From assembly GCF_001509835.1 (NCBI RefSeq), contig NZ_JXTJ01000015.1:112989-176988 (forward strand): a stretch of DNA of 64,000 nucleotides, in the 5' to 3' direction. Every line of letters begins with the position of its first letter. The stretch's first letter is position 1. The notes beneath the pieces are model-generated. The model was given only the letters and a program-made list of their open reading frames with translations, searched no databases and was not told where the DNA came from. Below are positions 17,660 to 25,723 of this stretch, piece by piece. This DNA is from Allobosea sp. WAO (GTDB lineage: Bacteria; Pseudomonadota; Alphaproteobacteria; Rhizobiales; Beijerinckiaceae). The position numbers were made by a program, and so were the translations under genes.

Positions 17660-18102
17660 CGAACGCCTCGTCGCCGCCTTTCGGCCGGGGCCTGATGCTT
17701 GCTGCGGCTTGCGGAAGCCCTCCGCCGCTCCGGGCGAATCGCCGCCCGGCCCGGCGCTTTGCCGGCGCAGCCATACTCCGCTGCGGAGGTTTGGGGCTCG
17801 GCACAGGGCTCTGGCGCACCCGGTTCAGCCCACGGCACAAGCCCGGGGCGACGCCGGGGCTCTCGCGCAATGCAGCGCGCTCCGATCGTGAAAAGCAGCC
17901 CCGCCGGGCCAATATCATCGCAGAAACACCGACGAAACGGGTATTTTGATCACGCTGCACGGGCCGGGCAGGGCGCCCGCGCGCGGCCGAACACGGCGCG
18001 GCCGGAGCCATCGCTCGGGCTTGCGCAAAGCTTTTGTCATAGCGGTGCAGGAAAGGCTTGCAGAGCGGGCGAGGCCCGACTATACGGACGGCCTGCCGCG
18101 CT
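17660..18102. other. Gene-free spacer before the tRNA-Glu locus
   Basis: About 440 bp without a convincing gene. Open frames on both strands have high-GC shadow composition (Arg/Ala/Pro-rich) and no recognisable domain. The right end should contain the native promoter of the tRNA-Glu gene, since the copy of the tRNA 5' end begins at 18103. Confidence 0.5.
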
Positions 18103-18130
18103 GCTCCCTTCGTCTAGCGGTCTAGGACGT
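18103..18130 (+). repeat. 28-bp duplicate of tRNA-Glu 5' end (att-like)
   Basis: These 28 bases are identical to positions 1-28 of the intact tRNA-Glu at 18298-18325, then diverge (GACTACCCCC here versus CGCCCTCTCA in the tRNA). An exact copy of the acceptor 5' strand, the D arm and the first bases after it is what remains when an element recombines within a tRNA gene. The 167 bp between the copies is AT-richer than the chromosome to the left. Confidence 0.7.
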
Positions 18131-18297
18131 GACTACCCCCCAGGTTACCTACCAAGTGAGTAGGGGCAGGGGATTAAGGGTGGTAGGGTTACCAACGAGG
18201 TCCGTTCGCGGGCTGGATTTGGTGAGCTAGACGAATGGAATTGACTGGCTAGTAGAAAGAGTAATAGTAAAGTATATCGCAGTATAAAGTAAGTAAC

Positions 18298-18373
18298 GCT
18301 CCCTTCGTCTAGCGGTCTAGGACGTCGCCCTCTCACGGCGAAAACAGGGGTTCGAGTCCCCTAGGGAGCGCCA
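18298..18373 (+). tRNA. tRNA-Glu (anticodon CTC)
   Basis: A 76-nt cloverleaf: acceptor GCTCCCT paired with AGGGAGC, discriminator G and encoded CCA at 18371-18373. The anticodon stem CGCC/GGCG encloses loop CTCTCAC, giving anticodon CTC. The T arm has GGTTCGAGTCC. All parts look functional. The first 28 nt are duplicated 195 bp upstream, and mobile recombinase genes start 49 bp downstream, so this is a probable integration hotspot. Confidence 0.95.
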
Positions 18374-18421
18374 TTACTTAGATATACTAAGCTGCGCAGG
18401 GAATGCAGGCACGTACGGGCC

Positions 18422-19144
18422 TCAGATATCCCCTGTGTCGTAGGTCTTTACAATCTTCTCCAAAGCATCCAAGAATCCTGGATCGGTCAGGCGGCGACCC
18501 TCCAATGTTTCGACGCTGCCATCGTCCGCTTGACGCAAGCCTCGCGCCCTCATCCGTCTTACGGCAACGAAATCCTTAAGCGCGCTGACCTCCGCTTCGC
18601 TTAAAGTTTGTCCGTTCGCGACGGTAGGTGGGACGCCTTCGAGTTTGCTCGCTACGGCCAAATAGATGGTGGGTGCTTCCCGAGCCCGTCTGAGAATATC
18701 GAGCTGCGCCTTGTAGCTTCTGTTTTGGGCAGCAAGCAGGGCAACGCGGTGCTTTAGTTCCGGGTCAAGTCGGGCCAAATCTTCGTCGCCGACAATGTCA
18801 ACCGCGGCAAGTGGGCCGCCCCTCTGTCTTCGCGGGCGCAGGATCACTTCGGAAGCAGCTTCCCAAGCCCGGTACAAACCATGATAAGGATTGGCTCCGC
18901 CTCGCTTATTGCGTATCGATGGCTCAGCTAAGCTCTGCTCCTTGGCATGGATGCGTGCCGCGTAGGTCTGGACCACCAATGGTACGGTGAGCCGCTGCTT
19001 CCCATTCACGACGAGGTGGTAAAGTACGCTGTGAAGGTTTTGGAGCTTCGACTTGATTGTCGAATTGGTGGCGCGCTCCACAAATCCTTTGAGCGTTGCG
19101 TTGACAATATCCAGAGCTTGCTTCTCTTCGGCGTTCATTGACAT
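18422..19144 (-). CDS. Small DNA-binding-like protein of a recombinase trio (GmtX-like)
   Basis: A 240-residue protein at lower GC than the chromosome to the left. Residues ~50-95 (RLTVPLVVQTYAARI ... EPSIRNKRGGANPYHGLY) resemble the helix-turn-helix seen in small proteins that accompany large tyrosine recombinases; a coiled segment (~130-155, LLAAQNRSYKAQLDILRRA) follows. Position and orientation as third gene after two tyrosine-recombinase-like genes match the gamma-mobile-trio order gmtY-gmtZ-gmtX. The role of GmtX is not settled; target or end recognition is my inference. ATG at 19144, with an alternative at 19138. Confidence 0.6.
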   Translation of the reverse strand: MSMNAEEKQALDIVNATLKGFVERATNSTIKSKLQNLHSVLYHLVVNGKQRLTVPLVVQTYAARIHAKEQSLAEPSIRNKRGGANPYHGLYRAWEAASEVILRPRRQRGGPLAAVDIVGDEDLARLDPELKHRVALLAAQNRSYKAQLDILRRAREAPTIYLAVASKLEGVPPTVANGQTLSEAEVSALKDFVAVRRMRARGLRQADDGSVETLEGRRLTDPGFLDALEKIVKTYDTGDI

Positions 19145-19315
19145 AGCTCTCTCAACAAATGCTCTCCCGATCGGACGAGGGATGGGATCGACGATTCAAG
19201 ATCGAGAAACCGATCCGGGTCGCCTTCAACAAGGACGCCGCCAGCAGGTCTTCAACGGCGCTTTCCCGGCTGATATCTCGGATATGGCATCCGTCGAAAG
19301 GACCGCGCGCAATGC

Positions 19316-22300
19316 TTACTGCGCATTCAGTTCGAGCAATATCTCGCGGCCGGACGGAGTGAGTGCGGCCCGCTCAAGCGGACGCCCGATGCTTTTCCGG
19401 GCGACCTCCTGAATGCGCTCCTGGAGGCCGAGTTCTTCGAGCGTCTTTCGCCCTTCGATTAGATTCTGGGCCTCCTGAGCACCAAGTTCGCCCAGCAGCA
19501 TGGCCGCCATCGCGTCCGCCCCAGCGCGACGCTCTTCAAGGGAAAGCGGCGCCAAGGTTATAGGGATATAGCCATTCTGGTAGAGAATGCGGTTCAAGAA
19601 TTCGTCTCTCTCCCTTTCAATTTCTGGCCTGTCTAGAGATACATAGAATCGACTCATCTGGACGACCGAGTCCGTGAGTTCGAAGCGGGTGGACTCTCGC
19701 CCAGACACCTCTGGTATACCTTTTTTTCGGATCACCATCGGGATGCCGTCTTCACTCGCTTCTGCGGTTACTTTTCGGATCGCGCGGATCAACTCAATTA
19801 GCGTCATAGTTGCGTGTATGTCAGCCACAGATTGCTCCTGTGATTGAGTTTCAGCGTCCCATTCGGCCTCGAGGACTGCGATGCGTTGGCGCAGAGCAGG
19901 AGGCACGGGCTCTCCCTTGGCGTTTGCATCTCGGCGCTCGGCTTTGAGCTTCTTGATCTCAGCGTCGCGTTCCTCGATACGCTCTTTCAGCATGTCCAGT
20001 CGCGCAGAAATCAAGTTGGAGTGGCCCCACAGCGGGATCAGAAAGGGTAGCCCGCTGACCAAGAAGCGGCACCGCACACAATTCCTCGAGCCGCCCGGGA
20101 CGGGCTTGTAGCGTGACTTGTTCACTCCTAGGTCATTTCGAGCCTGCCAGAGTTCTCCACCGATATGGCAGAGCGTTCCTCCATTTGGACAAATTCCGAT
20201 GTCCATTCGAGACCACGTGGACCCGTCGGAGTAAGGGCCCTTCAACTGGGCTAGACCATCATCGTGAAGGCGAGCTGTCATTCTGGCGGCCTGTTCAAAG
20301 GTCGCTTTCTTCAGGAAGACGGGGAAGGCATCGGCCGCCTTGGCAAGAGCTTGAAGGCGAGCTCGCGTCAGAATTTCACTTACATGCGACGGCTCAAATT
20401 TCGTGTACTTCAAGGTCATGAGGATGGTCGCGTGACCGGCTATGAGCTTACTAAGAACCGCAATCGGGACGCCTTCATTGTAGAGGCTGGTAATCGTTGA
20501 GGAGCGCAATCCATGTAGAGTGAATATTGCCTTTTTTGGCGCCCCACTTGCGTCGCGTCCGGTAATGATAGTAATCGGATTACTGGGGTCTTCAGAATTG
20601 AGGCGAAGCTCAAGCTCTTCCAGCGCATCATAGAAGAATTGAAGTATTACCTTGTAGCTGGGTGGCGCCTCATTGCCTCTTGGTCCGACATTCAGCGGGT
20701 ATCTAAAAATATAGAATCGGTCGGGGATCAGAGCTTTAACCGCCTCAGTCGGGTCGTCGATAAATATACCGTATGGAGTCTTTGAGAGCGGCAAAGGTCC
20801 ATTTACCGGATTGTATTTTTCTTGCCATTCTCGCATCTTAAAGAGATTATATAACGCCTCGATAAATTCCCAAGGCATCTCATATCCCGAATTTTCGTCA
20901 AATAGGTTCGGCCTGTCTTGTGTTTTATTGGAGTTTATCCAGAAGCCCGTTAGAGTGCTCGTGTTGCCTCCAAATTGGGAGTGAATCTCTCGAAATACTC
21001 CGCGCCGGGTGTTTTTTGCGCCGACGGCCTTCCAGTAACCGGCATGTGGTCCTTCGGCTGGGCCCCATTTATTCTCCGTGGGATTCCAGTACCGGCTGTC
21101 GCCCTCTCCGCTATCGAGCCGCCGAACCTGGACATTTCGCAGCGGTAAATCCAACATAAGCAGGAGCATTCGAGGTAATACCTCACAGAATACGGGTTCC
21201 GCATGCCCGGAATCAGGATTTTTCCACGTAATCCAATGAAGTGGTCGTCCATCCGCGCGAGATTTAAGGCCTCTTGCCCAAGCAAAGTTATCTTCAGATA
21301 TTATTTTTTTCAGTTCGACGTGCATTCGTGTTGGCATCGGCTTGGCCGCGACATCGCCGTTTTTCGATGTGGTAACATTCGATGCCTGAGAAGCTCTGAA
21401 TCGTTCAATGTCTCCGTATGAGAGTGCGAATTTGAATGAGGTATTTCCATTCTGATCACGGCTTTCGTCTTCCATCCAGCAGAAGAATTCGAAGATCCGC
21501 CCGATCGAATTTATACGTTGAGCTGGCGTTGACCAAGTTTTCGAGAACTCAAGTAGACCAAGCATGTTGGGTCGGGAGAGCGCCTTCTCTGGTTTGTCGA
21601 CCTCAACAGGAGGGCGGGTGTTAAAATATTTTTCCAGTAGGCGTAGCGCGCGAAAATAAGCTCTTTTTTGGAGAAGAACTCTCTCGTCTAGCCAGCGGTT
21701 GAAATCGTCCCGGAGCCATTGAAGGTGAGGGGTTTCAGGCGAAATAATTTTGGTTCGGCTGCTCTTCTTTCTACGAACTTGACGATTTACTTGAATGCAG
21801 AACTGCGGATTGTTCGTGACCTCAGCTATTAAGCGTACCAGGCGATTCAGGGTTCGTCGGTGTAGCTCAGACGTCCATTCCGCCCAGAGCCCGTTAGGTC
21901 GAAACAATCGTCCCAATTCAACGATGTGCGCTTCTTGAATATTCTCGAGATACTCAACATTGTCTGAGGAGAATTTGAGCGCGGCAAGCCATTTCCAGAT
22001 TGAGAATGAGCGGTCTCGACGTTGTCGCGCTGGGAATTTCGAAAAATGCGAAAGTTTATCTAGTTCCGACCGTAATAGTGCGAAGTCGGGGTCAGTTTCT
22101 TGGAGGAAGAACTGGAACCATTGCGCGTTTATATCGCCGATAGCAGAACGGCCGAAGAGGATACCCAATGGCCACAGGACGGCCCTCTGTGCGTGCAGGC
22201 CGTGAAGCTCGTAAAGAAAATCGTCCTGAGCCACTCGGCTGCCATCCCGGCGACAGCTCTCTACCATCTCCTCGATCAGAGTAGCTAGGTTCTCGCTGTC

Positions 22301-22408
22301 GGTATCGTTGATGCTTGGTATCAGGGCGAAGCGTCGTTCGTCCGGGTTGAACCAAGATCCGCCGATATTCTTCGCAATCGTTACGTGGTTGAAGCGAGAT
22401 TCAAACAC
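19316..22408 (-). CDS. Large tyrosine recombinase-like protein (GmtZ-like)
   Basis: A 1030-residue protein. The catalytic residues of a tyrosine recombinase can be traced: box I Arg in LDLPLRNVQVRRLD (~residue 425), box II HGLRSS (~residue 655), then AGHAT and the nucleophile candidate in LKYTKF. Downstream, CPNGG...C...CVRCRF suggests a zinc site, followed by a coiled coil (~820-860, MLKERIEERDAEIKKLKAER). It starts with GTG at 22408 and overlaps the upstream recombinase gene by 8 bp. Length, zinc-plus-coil tail and gene order match GmtZ of the gamma-mobile-trio. Codon use and lower GC suggest foreign origin. Confidence 0.7.
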   Translation of the reverse strand: MFESRFNHVTIAKNIGGSWFNPDERRFALIPSINDTDSENLATLIEEMVESCRRDGSRVAQDDFLYELHGLHAQRAVLWPLGILFGRSAIGDINAQWFQFFLQETDPDFALLRSELDKLSHFSKFPARQRRDRSFSIWKWLAALKFSSDNVEYLENIQEAHIVELGRLFRPNGLWAEWTSELHRRTLNRLVRLIAEVTNNPQFCIQVNRQVRRKKSSRTKIISPETPHLQWLRDDFNRWLDERVLLQKRAYFRALRLLEKYFNTRPPVEVDKPEKALSRPNMLGLLEFSKTWSTPAQRINSIGRIFEFFCWMEDESRDQNGNTSFKFALSYGDIERFRASQASNVTTSKNGDVAAKPMPTRMHVELKKIISEDNFAWARGLKSRADGRPLHWITWKNPDSGHAEPVFCEVLPRMLLLMLDLPLRNVQVRRLDSGEGDSRYWNPTENKWGPAEGPHAGYWKAVGAKNTRRGVFREIHSQFGGNTSTLTGFWINSNKTQDRPNLFDENSGYEMPWEFIEALYNLFKMREWQEKYNPVNGPLPLSKTPYGIFIDDPTEAVKALIPDRFYIFRYPLNVGPRGNEAPPSYKVILQFFYDALEELELRLNSEDPSNPITIITGRDASGAPKKAIFTLHGLRSSTITSLYNEGVPIAVLSKLIAGHATILMTLKYTKFEPSHVSEILTRARLQALAKAADAFPVFLKKATFEQAARMTARLHDDGLAQLKGPYSDGSTWSRMDIGICPNGGTLCHIGGELWQARNDLGVNKSRYKPVPGGSRNCVRCRFLVSGLPFLIPLWGHSNLISARLDMLKERIEERDAEIKKLKAERRDANAKGEPVPPALRQRIAVLEAEWDAETQSQEQSVADIHATMTLIELIRAIRKVTAEASEDGIPMVIRKKGIPEVSGRESTRFELTDSVVQMSRFYVSLDRPEIERERDEFLNRILYQNGYIPITLAPLSLEERRAGADAMAAMLLGELGAQEAQNLIEGRKTLEELGLQERIQEVARKSIGRPLERAALTPSGREILLELNAQ

Positions 22409-23963
22409 GCGACCCTCCTGATGTTATGAATTCCCTGAGAGCAAGTAGCGCACCCGAACTTTCATGGCCGATAGTTGGGATCTGAACGACCTCTCCCATC
22501 ATGCGTCGGCGGGCTGCTTCTAACTGCGCGTTGATTTGTGCCTTGGTTGGTACGACGTAGGGAACATGTGAAAGGTAATGTCGGTGGTGCAGTCCCTTCT
22601 TGATCACAGATGGGGGGACACCGAGGTTCGAGAGGGTCTGCCCGTAGAGGTGGCGCAGTCCGTGTGTTGTCGTCCCGCGCGCTTTTGTATGCTCTAGACC
22701 GATCCGGCGCACGGCGGCCGCGTGGTTTCGTTCGTAGCCCTTTGGGGAGTAAGGGTCCCCAATTATGGCGCCGTTGGCTTGAGAAGTTCGTTCGGTTACA
22801 AAGAGAAACGGATGGTCCCTGCCGCCAAGGCTTCGACGTTTTTCCATAATTGGACCGCGGATGAACCGCAGATAGCCAAGGTATAGTACCCAAAACAGCG
22901 TCGCTGCATTGTCGTCGAGCCAGTACACGAAGGCTTGGTTGTCTTTGTTGAGATCCATACCTTTCCAACCGGCGTGATATCGGTCTCGAAGAACTTCATG
23001 GCGGGGGCGCAAACTGTATCGGCGCTCAAGGATCTCCGCTCGTGACAGCGAACATTCGCTTCCGCTCAACGGGTCCGAATATCGTACCTTGGCTTCGGCC
23101 GGATGATTGATGACGACCAGGGCATGACCCGGCCTTTCGGGTTCTTCCACAATGTCCTGGATCCAGAGATGCAACCCTTCGCTGCGGCGGAAGCCTCCGT
23201 ACGCATCGAGTAGAACCATCATTTGGTCTCGGATATTGTATCGTAGGTAAGGATTAGTCGCGTGGAGCTGTCCTGGCCGCTGATGGCCGATCCAAAGGAG
23301 TGGCTCCAACTGGTCAGGCGGGAAGAACTTTGCCTCCTCCGCCGATTGTCCTCCCGTCGTTCGACCAAGATCGATGAGGCGGGGCGTTGTTCGCTTCACA
23401 TTTGTGGGGGTCAAGTGAGACAACATCGAGACTTGGCGTCGACGTGCCCAGACAAGGTGCTCGGAGAACGACAATGCATCGGTCGGAACGCAGCGGGCAG
23501 GGAGGGCGCGCAACGGGTTGTCTGGTCCTTCGGCATGCGCCCAGTCTGAGAATCGTTCGATGGCGTATACGAGTATTTTGGCTCTTGAGAGCGGCGTGCG
23601 GGGCCAAAAGAGCCCATCAGGATCATCGCCCGCTTCTATTGTGCCGCTGAGAAGAGACATGGCGAATGCACGGTAGAGACGGCGTTGGACGTTGAGGCCA
23701 CGCTCCAGGGCGTCGTCGGCGATTGGCTGTCCTCGAGTCTGGCAAAAGTCCCAAAATAATCCGAGGCCGCGAGATACGGTGTCCTGCCATGTTGTTGAGT
23801 TGGTCGGAAACGCCATCATGTAATCGACGAGAGGTGCAAAAATCTCTACGGACCCGTCAGCTTTCCGTAAGAATAGGCCCCGGGCGGACCATCCGTTAGG
23901 CATCGTTTCGACGTTGATGGCGCTCGTCACGTGATGAAGGGGTTGAGGCTCTTTCACAGGCAC
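22401..23963 (-). CDS. Tyrosine recombinase/integrase (GmtY-like)
   Basis: A 520-residue protein with a complete R-H-R-H-Y set: Arg in AYGGFRRSEGLHL, HGLRH in TTHGLRHLYGQTLSNLG, a further His in KGLHHRHYLSHVPYV with Tyr as nucleophile candidate. The N-terminal ~190 residues would be the core-binding domain. GTG start at 23963 with GGAAGGA upstream. It is first in a three-gene transcription unit and overlaps the next gene by 8 bp. It fits GmtY by position; a general phage-type integrase is the alternative. Confidence 0.72.
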   Translation of the reverse strand: MPVKEPQPLHHVTSAINVETMPNGWSARGLFLRKADGSVEIFAPLVDYMMAFPTNSTTWQDTVSRGLGLFWDFCQTRGQPIADDALERGLNVQRRLYRAFAMSLLSGTIEAGDDPDGLFWPRTPLSRAKILVYAIERFSDWAHAEGPDNPLRALPARCVPTDALSFSEHLVWARRRQVSMLSHLTPTNVKRTTPRLIDLGRTTGGQSAEEAKFFPPDQLEPLLWIGHQRPGQLHATNPYLRYNIRDQMMVLLDAYGGFRRSEGLHLWIQDIVEEPERPGHALVVINHPAEAKVRYSDPLSGSECSLSRAEILERRYSLRPRHEVLRDRYHAGWKGMDLNKDNQAFVYWLDDNAATLFWVLYLGYLRFIRGPIMEKRRSLGGRDHPFLFVTERTSQANGAIIGDPYSPKGYERNHAAAVRRIGLEHTKARGTTTHGLRHLYGQTLSNLGVPPSVIKKGLHHRHYLSHVPYVVPTKAQINAQLEAARRRMMGEVVQIPTIGHESSGALLALREFITSGGSRV

Positions 23964-24001
23964 TGAATCCTTCCGTTGGCACGGATCGCGGTTATGTGTC
24001 G

Positions 24002-24184
24002 CTAGATCGTTTTTGGAATGAGTTGTTGCTCGACGAGCCCATGCACGGCTCTGAGCTTCTCGGTGCCGGCGCGGGCCAGCTCAGAGATGCAGAAAGCTGC
24101 AACCACGATACGGTCCATTGTTCGTTGAACAGCGATCGATCTGTTCAGTAATAGCGTATAACCAGGAATATTGCGCAACCGCAT
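24002..24184 (-). CDS. Possible small ORF upstream of the recombinase trio
   Basis: A 60-residue frame (MRLRNIPGYTLLLNRSIAV ...) on the same strand as the trio and 38 bp upstream of it. It has a plausible amphipathic composition, but no good ribosome binding site and no recognised domain. The surrounding DNA is AT-rich. It may be a leader or regulatory peptide, or chance. Confidence 0.3.
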   Translation of the reverse strand: MRLRNIPGYTLLLNRSIAVQRTMDRIVVAAFCISELARAGTEKLRAVHGLVEQQLIPKTI

Positions 24185-24340
24185 TGGTCGTCATTCGCCT
24201 GTTCATCAGTTCTGCATTCGGATATTAATGAAAAGGATTCGTATATAAATCGTTAAAATGCACATTATTCTGATGAGTATCTTATCTAAAAGTTTGTCGC
24301 TGGCGCCTAATGGTAATATTCGTAATTTGTATATTATAGA

Positions 24341-24385
24341 GAAGCGGGAGATTGTCGTTTCTCTGCTCCGCTAATCTCCCGCTTC
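24341..24385. repeat. 13-bp perfect inverted repeat
   Basis: GAAGCGGGAGATT at 24341-24353 and its exact reverse complement AATCTCCCGCTTC at 24373-24385, with a 19-nt spacer. It marks the junction between the AT-rich DNA upstream of the recombinase trio and the GC-rich repeat array that follows. It could be an element end, a recombinase-binding site or a terminator-like hairpin. Confidence 0.7.
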
Positions 24386-24418
24386 GCGGATACCTCGCCC
24401 TCCCGCTCCCGCAGATCA

Positions 24419-24642
24419 GCGTTCCGGCATGGAGGTGTTCTCCCGGAACGCCATTCCGGGAGACTGGGGGAGCAGCGTTCCGGCACGGAAGTGTTCTCCC
24501 GGAACGCCATTCCGGGAGACTGGGGGAGCAGCGTTCCGGCACGGAGGTGTTCTCCCGGAACGCCATTCCGGGAGACTGTGGGAGCAGCGTTCCGGCACGG
24601 AGGTGTTCTCCCGGAACGCCATTCCGGGAGACTGGGGGAGCG
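24419..24642. repeat. Four tandem 56-bp repeats with internal palindromes
   Basis: Four contiguous 56-bp units begin at 24419, 24475, 24531 and 24587. They differ at only a few positions (for example CAT versus CAC near the start, GAGG versus GAAG, and one CTGTG versus CTGGG). Each unit contains TCTCCCGGAA-CGCCA-TTCCGGGAGA, a perfect 10-bp inverted repeat with a 5-nt loop. Because 56 is not divisible by three and frames shift between units, the array is not coding. There are no variable spacers, so it is not a CRISPR array. Confidence 0.9.
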
Positions 24643-24695
24643 CTAAGGATTCACGGAGCTGAATCCTTGGGAGCAAGTCCGAACATGCTTAGCGC
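24640..24695. repeat. Nested inverted repeats at the end of the 56-bp array
   Basis: An outer 8-bp pair GCGCTAAG (24640-24647)/CTTAGCGC (24688-24695) encloses and partly shares an inner pair AAGGATTC (24645-24652)/GAATCCTT (24661-24668). The two stems compete for AAG, so alternative folds are possible. It directly abuts the last 56-bp unit and precedes the arsenite-sensing operon. Confidence 0.65.
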
Positions 24696-24820
24696 AAATC
24701 CCGAGTCTTCACGCTGAGCATATTGAGATGTGGGTCGGGAACTCGTTCAGTCGAGAGAGTTTGACTGCACTTTCTCCGGAGATCAGATTGTCATTGGAAT
24801 AACCTCCATAAGGGAGGGGC

Positions 24821-25723
24821 GTGGTGACATTCGGGAGGGAGCGACGATCGGTGCCAGCTCGAGGGAATTGGGCACCGACGCGTCGTGCGGTTCTTGTTGG
24901 CGGAGCTGCCTTTATCGGCGCTCCCGCGATCGTGCGCGCCGAACAGCCGTTCCGCTTCGGTTTGACGCCGGTTTTCCTGACATCGGATCTTGATCTACTC
25001 GAAGCGCTACAGCGCTATCTCTCGGTCGCGATGGGGACCGAGGTTCAGCTCGTTCTGAAGCGCACCTATCAGGAGATCACCTCCCAACTGCTCTCGGGCC
25101 TCCTCGACTCTGCCTGGATCTGTGGGTTTCCGTTCGTGTCGTATCGAAGCGAACTTGAATTGGTCGCGGTTCCTGTCTGGCGCGGCAAGCCTACCTATCA
25201 GTCCTATCTCCTCGTCGGCGCTGATCGGGGCGATGCCAGTTCGATTCTCGATCTGCGGGGCGATATCCACGCGTTCTCCGATCCCGACTCGAACTCGGGG
25301 TATCTCGTGACACGAGCGCTGCTGGCGGAGAACCGAGCCAAGCCTCAGGACTTCTTCCGGCGAACCTTCTTCACCTATGGACACCGCAACGTGGTTCGGG
25401 CAGTGGCTGCCGGCCTTGCCCAATCGGGTAGTGTCGACGGCTACGTCTGGGAAGTTCTGAGCGAAGCCGAGCCCGAGCTAACGAAGCTGACCAAACCCGC
25501 CTGGCGCTCGGAGAGGATGGGGTTTCCTCCCATCGCGACATCAGCGGGAAACGCAGCCAGCGAAGGTATCCGGCGCTTCCAGCGGGCTCTGATCGACATG
25601 CCCAGCGATCCGACGGGCCGAAGCGTCCTGGGCCTTCTGCGGCTTGACGGCTTCGCCACGGAAGATCCCTCGCTCTTCGACAGTATTGCCCGGCGCGTTG
25701 ACTTAGTGAGGGCGCTCGGATGA
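24821..25723 (+). CDS. aioX: AioX, periplasmic arsenite-binding protein
   Basis: A 300-residue PhnD-like periplasmic binding protein. The N-terminus has a twin-arginine-like export signal (TRRAVLVGGAAFIGAPAIVRA, residues ~20-40). The mature part has YQEITSQLLSGLLDSAW and the WICGFPF segment; Cys101 is the only cysteine in the protein and corresponds to the single Cys that binds As(III) in Agrobacterium AioX. It would present As(III) to the sensor kinase AioS, whose gene overlaps it by ATGA. GTG at 24821 (or 24824) follows GGGAGG closely. It heads the aioXSR operon. Confidence 0.85.
   Translation: MVTFGRERRSVPARGNWAPTRRAVLVGGAAFIGAPAIVRAEQPFRFGLTPVFLTSDLDLLEALQRYLSVAMGTEVQLVLKRTYQEITSQLLSGLLDSAWICGFPFVSYRSELELVAVPVWRGKPTYQSYLLVGADRGDASSILDLRGDIHAFSDPDSNSGYLVTRALLAENRAKPQDFFRRTFFTYGHRNVVRAVAAGLAQSGSVDGYVWEVLSEAEPELTKLTKPAWRSERMGFPPIATSAGNAASEGIRRFQRALIDMPSDPTGRSVLGLLRLDGFATEDPSLFDSIARRVDLVRALG

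Noticed and set aside
18103..18130. Second functional tRNA-Glu
   Set aside because: Only the first 28 nt are present; anticodon and T arms are absent.
24419..24642. CRISPR array
   Set aside because: Units are contiguous and near-identical with no variable spacers, and no cas genes are near.
24352..24717. Open frames across the 56-bp repeat array on both strands
   Set aside because: Repeats of 56 bp shift the frame in each unit and the peptides are repetitive with no start signal.
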